Assembly: GCF_024053505.1 (NCBI RefSeq) | Contig: NZ_JAMXQS010000004.1 | Location: 1-64,000 of the forward strand | DNA: 64,000 nucleotides | Direction of reading: 5' to 3' | Source: Mesorhizobium liriopis | GTDB taxonomy: Bacteria; Pseudomonadota; Alphaproteobacteria; Rhizobiales; Rhizobiaceae | In this document: in pieces, positions 17,499 to 26,327 of the stretch | Layout of the letters: the number at the start of each line of letters is the position of its first letter | Position numbering within the stretch: the first letter of the stretch is position 1 | Position numbers and translations under genes: made by a program | Notes under the pieces: generated by a model | Seen by the model: the letters and a program-made list of their open reading frames with translations, nothing else | Databases searched by the model: none | Told to the model about the DNA's origin: nothing

Positions 17499-19529
17499 TC
17501 ACACAAGATCGCGCGCGATCCGCTCATCGAAGTCGCGCTCGAAAACCAGGGTCTCGCCCTTATAGGCTTCGATGCGGCCTGTGAGGTAGAACATCTCCTC
17601 ATCCGAACGCATGGTCGAGAAGGTCTCGGTCCGCACCGACCAGCCATCATCGCGGCGGAGCGTTTCGGTCCAGTGCGTCTCGCCGAGCGCCGAAAGAGGA
17701 TCGTCCGGCTCGATCGTCCAAAGTTCGCGTGCGGTGCTTCCCGTGATCAGGCCGTGGTCAAGGTCACGCACTTCGCCGAAATCGTCCTCGATGCGCAGGC
17801 GGACCTTGCCGGTGACGGGCTCCGTTTCCCAGTCACGCCTGTTCGAGCCCTTGCGGAGGGTTTCGACCGCCCAAGGGGTCGCTCCCTCGGGCTCGGCGAA
17901 CCGGACATGACCGTCATCGCCGGACGGGCGGATCGGCAGGTCGACCGCGCCCTCGTGCAATGTCAGCGTCGCTTCTTCCGGCGAGGGCCAGACGAGCGGC
18001 CAGTAGGTGGAAGAGATCGCGACGCGCAGCCGGTTGCCGGCGGACACACGATAGGCGATGTCGTCGAGCTGAACCATGATCTCCATCGGATCGCCGGGGA
18101 TGATCGGTTGCGGGTGCTCGTGGCTGTCACGGTGCGTGAGGTTGAGAACCCCATAGGTGATGCGCGTGGACGAGCCGTCAGGCGCCACATCGCAAAGGCG
18201 AACGGCGACGAGCGCTCTTTCCTTGTCGGAGGCCAAGGTCAGCCGCACCACCGGCGCGCCGACGATGTCGAGGCCGCCCGCCAGAGGTTCACCGTCGAAG
18301 CAGGCGGACTTCTCGTCATCCGACCGCTGATCGCCCGGCAGTTCGGGGCCGAGCCAGATGGCGCAATACTCGCCGCCCTTCGTGCCGCAATCCTGCGGCG
18401 AGCGGATCGGAAAGGGCTCGGGCAGGGGAGCGGCTTCATCGAGCACGCCGCCTTCGCCAAAACGCAGGGTCTTCGGATGGATGTTGGGCGAGGGCCAGTG
18501 GCTTTCGGCGATCCAGCGGCCCTGTCGCTCCTCGTACCAGTCGCGCGGGGGCTCCGAATCCATCACGAAGAGCCGCATGTCGGGATCGTTCTCGACGCCG
18601 GTCTTCTCGTCTTTCAGCCAGCGGTCCCACCAGCGCAGGGCTTCCTGCAGAAAGCCGATGGCGGGCTTGGGTACGGCGAAATGCGGGTATTTGTGGATCC
18701 AGGGCCCGACAATGCCTTTCACCGGCGCATAAGGCTTGATGCCTTCCACCAGCCGCGACACGGCATTCTTGTAGGCATCGCCCCATCCGCCGACTGCGAG
18801 CGTCGCGGCCTTGATGCGCGAGAAATCCTCGCAGACCGAGCCACGCTTCCAATAGGCGTCGCGATGCTGGTGCCGCAGCCAGAGAGCCGGCAGGTAAGGC
18901 TCGTTCTCCAGGCGGTCGAGCCACATGTCTCGCCACTTCTCGCCGACCAGTGCCGGGTCCGGCGGACGCGAGGAGTAGGACAGCATGGTCGCGCCCCAGC
19001 CCATGTTCTCGTTGAGCAGGCAGCCGCCTTTGTAATGGATGTCGTCGGCGTAGCGATCGTCCGTCGAGCAGAGCGTGATGATGGCCTTGAGCGCCTCGGG
19101 CTGCTTGGCGGCGACTTGCAGCGAATTGAAGCCGCCCCAGGAAATGCCCATCATGCCGACGCGCCCGTTGCACCAGGGCTGGCTCGCGGCCCATGCGATC
19201 ACATCGCAGGCATCCTGCCATTCCTGCTCCGAATACTCGTCCTCCATCAGCCCTTCGGAATCGCCGTTGCCGCGCATGTCGACGCGGATCGAGGCGTAGC
19301 CGTGGCCGGCGAAGTAGGGATGGGTCAGCGCGTCGCGCGCATTGGTTCCGTCGCGCTTGCGGTAGGGCAGGTGCTCGAGGATGACGGGGACCGGATTGGC
19401 TTCCGCATCCTCCGGCATCCAGACCCGAGCGGAAAGCCGGCACCCATCCGGCATGGTGATGCCCCAATCGGGGTACTCGAGGACCTTGCGGGGGAATTGG
19501 GTGACGGTTTTCAAGCGCGACCTCTGCAC
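17499..19529 (-). CDS. CocE/NonD family hydrolase (peptidase S15-like)
   Basis: This 676-aa hydrolase has an N-terminal alpha/beta-hydrolase domain with nucleophile motif MGISWGGFNS near residue 129 and the family motif YRKRDGTNARD near 57. An X-Pro dipeptidyl-peptidase-type jelly-roll C-terminal domain follows from about residue 380. Members cleave esters, amides or acyl bonds. It has no signal peptide. It lies directly upstream of the family-5 importer and may act on the imported compound. The listed start is GTG 19529. TTG 19514 has the better-placed AGAGG site, so five residues are uncertain. Confidence 0.88.
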   Translation of the reverse strand: MQRSRLKTVTQFPRKVLEYPDWGITMPDGCRLSARVWMPEDAEANPVPVILEHLPYRKRDGTNARDALTHPYFAGHGYASIRVDMRGNGDSEGLMEDEYSEQEWQDACDVIAWAASQPWCNGRVGMMGISWGGFNSLQVAAKQPEALKAIITLCSTDDRYADDIHYKGGCLLNENMGWGATMLSYSSRPPDPALVGEKWRDMWLDRLENEPYLPALWLRHQHRDAYWKRGSVCEDFSRIKAATLAVGGWGDAYKNAVSRLVEGIKPYAPVKGIVGPWIHKYPHFAVPKPAIGFLQEALRWWDRWLKDEKTGVENDPDMRLFVMDSEPPRDWYEERQGRWIAESHWPSPNIHPKTLRFGEGGVLDEAAPLPEPFPIRSPQDCGTKGGEYCAIWLGPELPGDQRSDDEKSACFDGEPLAGGLDIVGAPVVRLTLASDKERALVAVRLCDVAPDGSSTRITYGVLNLTHRDSHEHPQPIIPGDPMEIMVQLDDIAYRVSAGNRLRVAISSTYWPLVWPSPEEATLTLHEGAVDLPIRPSGDDGHVRFAEPEGATPWAVETLRKGSNRRDWETEPVTGKVRLRIEDDFGEVRDLDHGLITGSTARELWTIEPDDPLSALGETHWTETLRRDDGWSVRTETFSTMRSDEEMFYLTGRIEAYKGETLVFERDFDERIARDLV

Positions 19530-19595
19530 TGCGACTAACGGTGCAAGGCTAGGCGGTTCGCTCGTTGTGGGAAAGGGCCAGAATGAGGGCGCGCG

Positions 19596-20099
19596 TTAGA
19601 CCGTCATGCCCGGCAGGTGGATTTCCCAAGGCTGCTCGAAGCGGAACTCTTCGAGGTTCTTCTGGTCGCCGCCATAATCGACCACCAGAAAATCCTGCAC
19701 CTCTTCGATCGGCATCAAGACGCCATGCCAAGTGTTGCGGTTGTAGGAAACGCCCTGGCCGGAATGGGTGACGAAGGCCCGCGGCTCGCCCGGCCCATCG
19801 GGCGTGTCTTCCGCCACGACCACCAGAAACGGCGCCAAGGTCAACGGCATGAAGGCCTGGCTGCCATGGGGGTGGCGTTCCACGAGTTCGAGCTTGAGCG
19901 GAAAAAGGTAGGGGGCGCCCTCGAAGATGTTGAGAACGACCGCGCCGTCGAGCACATCCGTCTTCGCCCGCGCATGGAAGCGACGTGCCTTGCCGCCATT
20001 GATCGGATAGCTCTCGCCGCCTTCCTTGTCGATCACCGCGCCGAATGGCGCGAAACCCTCGCGGGTCAAAGGGTGGGCGACGATCTTTCGTCCGGTCAT
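19596..20099 (-). CDS. allA: Ureidoglycolate lyase
   Basis: This cupin-fold enzyme of about 167 aa splits ureidoglycolate to glyoxylate and urea in purine (allantoin) degradation. Family residues are seen in EGFAPFGAVID, FHARA, ELVERHPHGSQAFMPL and YNRNTWHG. The start at ATG 20099 has an AGAAGGA site upstream. It diverges from guanine deaminase across a roughly 100-bp gap with a palindrome, consistent with shared purine-responsive control. Confidence 0.9.
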   Translation of the reverse strand: MTGRKIVAHPLTREGFAPFGAVIDKEGGESYPINGGKARRFHARAKTDVLDGAVVLNIFEGAPYLFPLKLELVERHPHGSQAFMPLTLAPFLVVVAEDTPDGPGEPRAFVTHSGQGVSYNRNTWHGVLMPIEEVQDFLVVDYGGDQKNLEEFRFEQPWEIHLPGMTV

Positions 20100-20155
20100 G
20101 GCGCGTCCTTCTCTTGCTTTGTCGGGCACTCTAGGGTCGGAAAGAGCGAAAGCCG

Positions 20156-20172
20156 GAATGCGTTGCGCATTC
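20156..20172. promoter_or_regulatory. Palindrome between allA and guanine deaminase
   Basis: GAATGCG, TTG, CGCATTC is a perfect 7-bp inverted repeat with a 3-base centre, located in the divergent promoter. It is a plausible operator shared by both purine genes. The regulator is not identifiable in this window. Confidence 0.45.
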
Positions 20173-20200
20173 GCTCCTGAAATTGCCTGGACACTGCTTC

Positions 20201-21514
20201 ATGACACGAACCCTTTTGCGTGGCCGCACGCTCTCATTCACGCGCCGGCCCGAGGATGTGGACGATCTCGCCGCCTGCCGCTTCGAAGAAGACGGTGGCA
20301 TTCTGATCGAGAACGGGAAGATCAAGGCCGCTGGCGGTTTCGCGGAGATCGTTGCGGCTGCGCCCGATGCTCCGGTGATCGACCATCGTCCACACCTCAT
20401 CATGCCCGGCTTCATCGATGCCCATGCCCACTTCGTGCAGATGCAGGTGCTGGCGTCCTTCGGCACTGAACTGCTCGATTGGCTGAACCGCTACACCTTC
20501 CCCGAGGAGACGCGGTTCCAGGATGCCCAGCACGGGCGTCGTATCGCGCGGCTGTTTCTGGATGAGCTGATCCGCCAGGGAACGACCACGGTCGCGGCCT
20601 ATTGCTCGGTGCACAAGTCATCGGCCGAGGCACTCTTCGCGGAAGCCGAGGCGCGCAACATGCTGATCATCGCGGGCAAGGTGATGATGGACCGCAACGC
20701 CCCGCAAGCGCTTCGCGACACCCCACAGTCGTCCTATGACGACACGGAAGCGCTGATCGCCGAATGGCATGGCCGTGGGCGCGGGCTCTACGCGGTGACG
20801 CCGCGCTTTGCCATCACATCGAGCCCGGAGCAGATGGAAATAGCGCAAGCGCTGATGCGCGCGCATCCCGATCTGCACATGCAGACGCATTTGTCCGAAA
20901 ACCACGCCGAGATCGCGTTCACGCAGGAGCTCTACCCGTGGGCGCGTGACTACACGGATGTCTATGAGCGCTATGGGTTGCTGGGGCCGAAAAGCCTTTT
21001 CGGCCATTGCATCCACCTGAGCGCGCGAGAGGCGGATGCCCTCTCCTCAAGCCGGTCGGTGGCGGTGTTCTGCCCAACCTCGAACCTGTTTCTCGGCTCT
21101 GGCCTTTATCCCTATCAAGAGATGCGCCGCCGGGCGCATCCCGTGCGAACGGCGACCGCGACCGATGTCGGCGGCGGCACCAATTATTCCATGCTGCGCA
21201 CCATGGACGAGGCCTACAAGGTCATCGCGCTCAGGGGCGAGAAGCTCGATCCGCTCGGCTCGTTCTGGCAGCTCACGCGCGGCAATGCCGAGGCGCTCTC
21301 GATCGCGGATCGGGTGGGCACGCTGGAAGCGGGACGCGACGCCGATCTCGTTGTGCTTGATGCGAATGCGACACCCGCGATGAAGGTGCGGATGGAGCGG
21401 ATCGCAACGCTTGCCGAGGAACTGTTCCTGCTTCAAACGGCAGGAGACGACCGCGCGGTGGCTGAGACCTATGTCGCCGGCCGCGCAGCGAAGAGCGCGC
21501 TGACCGACGCTTGA
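20201..21514 (+). CDS. guaD: Guanine deaminase
   Basis: This 437-aa amidohydrolase converts guanine to xanthine and ammonia. Zinc-site residues are visible: GFIDAHAHFVQ (HxH) near residue 78, the His of MQTHLSENHAE near 233, the His of FGHCIHLS near 270 and the Asp of TATDVGGGTN near 320. The start at ATG 20201 gives the family N-terminus (MTRTLLRGR). An in-frame codon at 20183 has no support. It works with the divergent allA in purine nitrogen salvage. Confidence 0.93.
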   Translation: MTRTLLRGRTLSFTRRPEDVDDLAACRFEEDGGILIENGKIKAAGGFAEIVAAAPDAPVIDHRPHLIMPGFIDAHAHFVQMQVLASFGTELLDWLNRYTFPEETRFQDAQHGRRIARLFLDELIRQGTTTVAAYCSVHKSSAEALFAEAEARNMLIIAGKVMMDRNAPQALRDTPQSSYDDTEALIAEWHGRGRGLYAVTPRFAITSSPEQMEIAQALMRAHPDLHMQTHLSENHAEIAFTQELYPWARDYTDVYERYGLLGPKSLFGHCIHLSAREADALSSSRSVAVFCPTSNLFLGSGLYPYQEMRRRAHPVRTATATDVGGGTNYSMLRTMDEAYKVIALRGEKLDPLGSFWQLTRGNAEALSIADRVGTLEAGRDADLVVLDANATPAMKVRMERIATLAEELFLLQTAGDDRAVAETYVAGRAAKSALTDA

Positions 21515-21530
21515 ATATTCGGGAGGGCAT

Positions 21531-22022
21531 ATGCACCACGACGATATGGACCGGGTGAGGGCGCAGGAAAAGGCGTTGGTCTTTTCTCGTTTCGACGAGC
21601 AGACGGCCTTTCGTATCGGTTCGGCGATCCGCGAGCGCGGCTTGACCGAGAACTGGCCGATCATGGCGGAGGTCCGCCTCTGGGACCGACCGCTCTTCTT
21701 CGCCGCTCTTCCGGGTTCGACCGCCTCGAATGTCGACTGGATACGGCGCAAGTTCAACGTCGTGAAGATGTTCCACCGTTCCACCTATGGGCTGGTTCTG
21801 GAAGAGCGTAGCCCGGACCGGCAGTTCAAGGTGGGAACCGGCCTGCCGATCACCGACTATGTGCTCGCTGGCGGCGGGTTCCCCATTCGTGTCGAGGGGG
21901 CGGGGGTGGTCGGCGCCGTGGTAGTGTCGGGACTGCCGGAGCGACAGGACCATGCGGTGGTGGTCGAGGCGCTGTGCGGGGAGTTGGGTGTAGCCTACGG
22001 CGATATGGCGCTGGAAGACTGA
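21531..22022 (+). CDS. UPF0303/HbpS-like heme-degrading-domain protein
   Basis: This 163-aa protein matches the UPF0303 subgroup of the GlcG/HbpS fold: FSRFDEQTAFRIGS at the N-terminus, a conserved KMFHRSTYGL near residue 83 and the GGGFPIRV motif near 117. Members bind heme or small ligands, and the biological role is not established. It starts 16 bases after guaD with a GGGAGGG ribosome binding site, so it is probably cotranscribed. Confidence 0.8.
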   Translation: MHHDDMDRVRAQEKALVFSRFDEQTAFRIGSAIRERGLTENWPIMAEVRLWDRPLFFAALPGSTASNVDWIRRKFNVVKMFHRSTYGLVLEERSPDRQFKVGTGLPITDYVLAGGGFPIRVEGAGVVGAVVVSGLPERQDHAVVVEALCGELGVAYGDMALED

Positions 22023-22066
22023 GAGCCGCCCCGTCACTGGGGTTGAATTCAGCAGAGCGGCGAGCC

Positions 22067-23542
22067 CTACACGCCCATCAGCTTCTTCACATCCTTCAGA
22101 TCATTCAGAAACCGCATCCGCTCATCCGCTGCGGCTGCCGGTTCCTGAATGCGGAGAATGAAGGAGGGGTGCACGGTGAGATAAACCTGCAAGCCGTCCT
22201 CACGCGTCACCACCTGCCCGCGCAGCTTGGTGATCGGCACGACCTTTCCGAGAAGCGCCTGCGCGGCCGTTGCACCGAGCGCCACCACCAGATCGGGCTT
22301 GATCAGCGCGAGTTCGTGGTTGAGCCACCAGTTACAGGCGCGGATCTCGCCTGTGTTCGGCTTCATATGGATGCGGCGCTTGCCGCGCGGCTCGAACTTG
22401 AAGTGCTTCACCGCATTCGTCACATAGGTGATCTGCCGGTCGATCTGCGCTTCTTCAAGGATAGCATTGAACACCTTGCCGGCGGGCCCCACGAAGGGAC
22501 GCCCCGCGATATCCTCCTGATCGCCCGGCTGTTCGCCGACAAAGACGATCCGAGCATTGTCCGGGCCTTCGCCGAACACGGTCTGCGTGGCACCTTCCCA
22601 GAGCGGACAGCGACGGCAGCCCATGGCAGCGTCGTGCAGTTCGTCGATCGTGGCGGCATCCGCGCCGTCATTGTCGGCTTGCGGCTCGCGCTTGGGCCAG
22701 TGCTTCGCCTGGACCTTCGCGTGATGAGGGGCTGGGACGGTTGGCATCCTGGCTATCATCTCCTTCGCCGCGCCTTCTGCGCCAGCGATCATCTCAGGAA
22801 TGAGCGCGGCTTCTGGAAGGTTCCGCCAATATTTCTTCGGCATCTCGGCCTGCATCGCCTTTACCTTGAGACGCGCCGGGTTGAAGATCGAGCGGAAATA
22901 GGTCTGCCACAACTCCTCCGACCCGTCCTCGGGCGGCAGGTCGCGCTTGGTGGCACCGGGGCCGACAAGCAGGCTTGAGCCGTCCCAGGCGATGGAGGCG
23001 TAAGGCGTCAGGATCGACCAGCGCATGCCGGTGAAGCGGCGCACGAAGAAAGGTGCGTTGCGCTCGACGATGAAGTGGTCCGGCTCGAACCAAGCGATGA
23101 AACGCTCGTCATCACCTTCGCCGAGTTTGCGGAAGCGCACAAAGGCGCGCATCTTGTGAATGTCGCGGCGGATCGCCTTTTCCATGGTCTCGAAGCGCCG
23201 AACATCCGAGTCGGACGCGATCTTCAACAGTTCCGGTTCGTTCCGCAGGCGCCAGAGGATGCGGTAGAGAAAGCCGAACCGGTTCGGGTCGGAATGGCAG
23301 AAGGCCGTTTCGAGACGTGACACCGCCTCGCGCGGAACGCGCAACTCGGCGCCTTCCGGGATGTCCGGCAGGCCAGCACCCTTCAGGCCCGCACCCTCGC
23401 GCACCTCCCAGGCAATGTCCTCGGGCGGCACGTCGTTGAGCACCAAGCGACGCGCGGCATCGCGCCAGCCGGCAAAATTGGTTTCGCTGTCGAGCACCAC
23501 GAAAAAGCGGGCGAGATGGAGGGCTGCGGCGTGTTTCATCAT
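22067..23542 (-). CDS. UdgX family uracil-DNA glycosylase/crosslinking protein fused to a DUF4130-type domain
   Basis: This 491-aa two-domain protein has an N-terminal DUF4130/TIGR03915-type domain at about residues 1-260, usual partner of the neighbouring radical SAM protein. The C-terminal domain, about 290-490, is a family-4-like uracil-DNA glycosylase. The UDG motif GEQPGDQED is near residue 335, and the UdgX-specific loop GKRRIHMKP is near 390. In mycobacterial UdgX the His of this loop forms a covalent bond with the abasic sugar after uracil removal. Cysteines of the 4Fe-4S cluster are visible in CRRCPLW. It starts 18 bases after the radical SAM gene, in one unit behind a LexA box. Confidence 0.9.
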   Translation of the reverse strand: MMKHAAALHLARFFVVLDSETNFAGWRDAARRLVLNDVPPEDIAWEVREGAGLKGAGLPDIPEGAELRVPREAVSRLETAFCHSDPNRFGFLYRILWRLRNEPELLKIASDSDVRRFETMEKAIRRDIHKMRAFVRFRKLGEGDDERFIAWFEPDHFIVERNAPFFVRRFTGMRWSILTPYASIAWDGSSLLVGPGATKRDLPPEDGSEELWQTYFRSIFNPARLKVKAMQAEMPKKYWRNLPEAALIPEMIAGAEGAAKEMIARMPTVPAPHHAKVQAKHWPKREPQADNDGADAATIDELHDAAMGCRRCPLWEGATQTVFGEGPDNARIVFVGEQPGDQEDIAGRPFVGPAGKVFNAILEEAQIDRQITYVTNAVKHFKFEPRGKRRIHMKPNTGEIRACNWWLNHELALIKPDLVVALGATAAQALLGKVVPITKLRGQVVTREDGLQVYLTVHPSFILRIQEPAAAADERMRFLNDLKDVKKLMGV

Positions 23543-23560
23543 TCTGGCTCCAGAGGAACG

Positions 23561-24796
23561 TCAGAAAAGCGAAAGCTGTTCGGGTTCGGGCGCGAGGCGA
23601 CCGCGCAGGTTCGCGCTGTCGGTCAGATTGCCGGGCGACCAGTCGGCAGCGGTGATGAAGGGACGTACCTTGGTGATCGAGGCGCAAAGGCGGCCGACAT
23701 CCTCGAGCCGCATCTTGCGATGGCGGCGTGAAGAAAGAATACGATCGACCGATTTGACGCCCAAGCCCGGCACGCGCAGAAGCGCTTCGCGGTCGGCGCG
23801 GTTGACGTCCACCGGAAACATCGCGCGGTGCCCAAGCGCCCATGCCAGCTTGGGATCGACGGCGAGATCAAGCATGCCGCCCTTCTGACCGGCGGTGATC
23901 TCGTCCTGACGGAAGCCATAGAAGCGCATCAGCCAATCGGCCTGATAAAGCCGGTGCTCGCGCATCAACGGCGGCTTCATGAGAGGGAGCGCTGCGGACG
24001 AATCCGGGATCGGGCTGAAGGCGGAGTAATAGACGCGGCGCAGCCGGTAGGAACCATAGAGCCGTGCCGAGGTCTTGAGGATGCCCTCGTCCGACGTCTG
24101 GTCGGCGCCGATGATCATTTGGGTCGATTGCCCGCCCGGCGCGAAACGCTCGCGACGCTTGGTCTGTAAGGTCGGCTCGGCCTTCTCCTCGATCTTCGAG
24201 CGCAGCTTCGCCATTGAAACGCGGATCGTTTCCGGCTTCTTCTCCGGCGCGAGCTTCTTCACGCCCTCATCGGTCGGCAATTCGACATTGATCGACAGGC
24301 GGTCGGCGTAGCGCCCCGCCTTCTCGATCAACTCCTGCGAGCACTCAGGGATGGTCTTGAGATGGATGTAGCCCTGAAAGCGATGGTCCTCGCGCAGCGA
24401 CCGTGCCACCTCCACCATTTCGCCCATCGTTTCGTCAGGCGATCGGACGACGCCGGAAGAGAGGAACAGTCCCTCGATATAGTTGCGCTTGTAGAAGTCG
24501 AGCGTCAGATCGACGACCTCCTTCGGTGTGAACCGGGCGCGCCGCACATTCGAGGACGACCGATTCACGCAGTAGGAACAGTCGTAGACACAGAAATTGG
24601 TCAGCAGGATCTTGAGTAGAGAGATGCATCGACCGTCCGGCGCGTAGGAATGGCAGATGCCCATGCCTTCCGTCGAACCGATGCCGCCCGACTTCAGCGA
24701 ATTGCGCTTCGCTGCGCCCGACGAGGCGCAGGATGCATCATATTTTGCGGCATCCGAAAGGACCGCCAACTTCTCGCGAACACTGAGCTGAGCCAT
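23561..24796 (-). CDS. Putative DNA modification/repair radical SAM protein (TIGR03916-like)
   Basis: This 411-aa radical SAM protein has its 4Fe-4S cluster motif in CVYDCSYC near residue 70. A C-terminal helix-hairpin-helix segment (LLRVPGLGVKSVDRILSSR) near 340 suggests DNA binding. The family is found next to UdgX/DUF4130 proteins, and its reaction is unknown. The start at ATG 24796 gives the conserved N-terminus MAQLSVREKL. It has no Shine-Dalgarno. Instead a LexA box ends 2 bases upstream and a TATAGT hexamer is placed so that transcription could start at the ATG, so the mRNA may be leaderless. The frame is open upstream but crosses the operator. Confidence 0.9.
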   Translation of the reverse strand: MAQLSVREKLAVLSDAAKYDASCASSGAAKRNSLKSGGIGSTEGMGICHSYAPDGRCISLLKILLTNFCVYDCSYCVNRSSSNVRRARFTPKEVVDLTLDFYKRNYIEGLFLSSGVVRSPDETMGEMVEVARSLREDHRFQGYIHLKTIPECSQELIEKAGRYADRLSINVELPTDEGVKKLAPEKKPETIRVSMAKLRSKIEEKAEPTLQTKRRERFAPGGQSTQMIIGADQTSDEGILKTSARLYGSYRLRRVYYSAFSPIPDSSAALPLMKPPLMREHRLYQADWLMRFYGFRQDEITAGQKGGMLDLAVDPKLAWALGHRAMFPVDVNRADREALLRVPGLGVKSVDRILSSRRHRKMRLEDVGRLCASITKVRPFITAADWSPGNLTDSANLRGRLAPEPEQLSLF

Positions 24797-24798
24797 AT

Positions 24799-24813
24799 GT
24801 TCACTATATGTTC
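24799..24813 (-). promoter_or_regulatory. LexA (SOS) box, GTTC-N7-GTTC
   Basis: GTTC at 24799-24802, seven bases, and GTTC at 24810-24813 exactly match the direct-repeat LexA site of alphaproteobacteria. It lies immediately upstream of the radical SAM/UdgX unit and overlaps a TATAGT -10-like hexamer on the minus strand (24804-24809), the classic repressor position. Confidence 0.75.
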
Positions 24814-24892
24814 TGTCGGCAGAAAAGGCGAGGGCGGGCTGTGGAAAATACTTTTCCGTGTTCGCGCAGAAGGGTCGGCCAAAGGCCGGGTC

Positions 24893-24911
24893 GGGGCGGG
24901 GCGGGGCGGGG
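24893..24911 (+). repeat. Four-fold GGGGC repeat (G-quadruplex motif)
   Basis: Four GGGG runs separated by single C bases lie directly next to the stop codon of the glutamine-synthetase-like gene. One-base loops make this a textbook G-quadruplex sequence on the plus strand. It lies between the 3' end of one minus-strand gene and the promoter of the next. Confidence 0.7.
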
Positions 24912-24912
24912 C

Positions 24913-26301
24913 TCAAACCTCGTGGAGGTAAAGCCGGTAGTCCAGTTCGCTTACCGTTCGGGCAACCCGGAGGTATTCGGCGCGCTTGATCGCGACGAAG
25001 GCGTGGTGGCTCGGCGCGCCGAGAGCTTGTTCGAGGAAGGCGGAGCCGGCAGCGAGTTCGATGGCCGAACGCCAGTCGGACGGAATAGCAGAACTCGTCG
25101 CATCGGCTGCGTAACCGTTGCCGGTGGTTTCAGGACCCGGATCGAGGCGATCGTCGAGGCCTTTCATCAGCCCGGCAAGTGTGACCGCGGCAATGAGATA
25201 GGGGTTGGCATCGACGCCCGCGACGCGGTGCTCGACGCGGCGGTTCGTCGGCGAGCCTGCGGGCACGCGGAACGCGACTGAACGGTTGTTGACGCCCCAG
25301 CTTGCTGCGACCGGGGCATAGGCATTGGACACGAAACGGCGCCAGGAATTGGCATGAGGTGCAAAGACCAGCATGCTCTCGGACAAAGTGGCGGAAAGGC
25401 CGCCGAGGCCGTGGAGGAGATTGGAGGCAAAGCGCTCGTCGCCGATTTCCGCAAAGATGTTGCGCTTGGCGTCGTCCCAGAGCGAGACGTGGAAATGCAT
25501 GCCGGAGCCGGCATAGGCTTCCACGGGCTTCGCCATGAAGCAGGCGGCAACGCCGTGGCGGCGCGCTTGGGCACGGACGAGGCGCTTGAGCATGACGAGG
25601 TCGTCGGCGGCGCGAAGCATGTCGCGGCGGTAGCGCAGGGTCAGTTCGTACTGGCCGGGGGCGAACTCCGAAATGAGGGTTTCGACCGGAATGCCCTGGA
25701 TCGCTGCCGCACGATAGATGTCGGACACCAGCGGCTCCATGCCGTGCAGGTGATCCACGGAATAGACTTCCGTCTTGGTGCTGGCGCGGCCATCGACCAC
25801 CGCACGTGCAGGCTGGATGCGGCCATCCGCATCGCGCTCGTTGGAAAGCAGAAAGAATTCGAGTTCGAACGCGCCGGCTGCGGAGAGGCCGCGATCGGCC
25901 AGGCGATCGACCTGGGCTTTCAACGCATGGCGTGGATCGACGCCGAAGGGCGTGCCATCGAGCGCAAACAGCGTCACCAAGACCTGCGCGCGGGGTGGGG
26001 TCGTGCCGTGAAGCGGCACCAGCGTACCGGGCACCGGCCAGACGCGCAGGTCCTTGTCGCCCTGTTCCCAGGTGAGGCCCGTTTCGTGAACGTCCTCGCC
26101 GGTGATGTCGAGCGCCATGATCGAGACCGGCACATGCCGGCCTTCCTCATACAGCCCCATCAACTCATGGCGGCGGATGATCTTGCCGCGGCCGACGCCG
26201 TTGAGATCGGAGAGCACGATATCGACCGCCTCGATCTCCGGATGGGCATCCAGAAAGCGTTGAGCCTCGGAAGTGCTGGAGCCGGAAGGCGAGGCGGTCA
26301 T
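24913..26301 (-). CDS. Glutamine-synthetase-like gamma-glutamyl ligase (PuuA-like)
   Basis: This 462-aa member of the glutamine synthetase superfamily has the metal-binding AFELEFFLL near residue 150, GSGMHFHVSLWD near 270 and NNRSVAFRVP near 335. The group ligates glutamate to amines such as putrescine as often as to ammonia, and the substrate is not readable here. The start at ATG 26301 is used, because the upstream Arg-rich extension is not conserved-looking. It lies 26 bases after the WD40 gene in a minus-strand run with the CobW gene. A PuuD-like hydrolase lies 5 kb away. Confidence 0.85.
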   Translation of the reverse strand: MTASPSGSSTSEAQRFLDAHPEIEAVDIVLSDLNGVGRGKIIRRHELMGLYEEGRHVPVSIMALDITGEDVHETGLTWEQGDKDLRVWPVPGTLVPLHGTTPPRAQVLVTLFALDGTPFGVDPRHALKAQVDRLADRGLSAAGAFELEFFLLSNERDADGRIQPARAVVDGRASTKTEVYSVDHLHGMEPLVSDIYRAAAIQGIPVETLISEFAPGQYELTLRYRRDMLRAADDLVMLKRLVRAQARRHGVAACFMAKPVEAYAGSGMHFHVSLWDDAKRNIFAEIGDERFASNLLHGLGGLSATLSESMLVFAPHANSWRRFVSNAYAPVAASWGVNNRSVAFRVPAGSPTNRRVEHRVAGVDANPYLIAAVTLAGLMKGLDDRLDPGPETTGNGYAADATSSAIPSDWRSAIELAAGSAFLEQALGAPSHHAFVAIKRAEYLRVARTVSELDYRLYLHEV

Positions 26302-26327
26302 GGATTGGTCTGTCCGGGGCCGATCTG

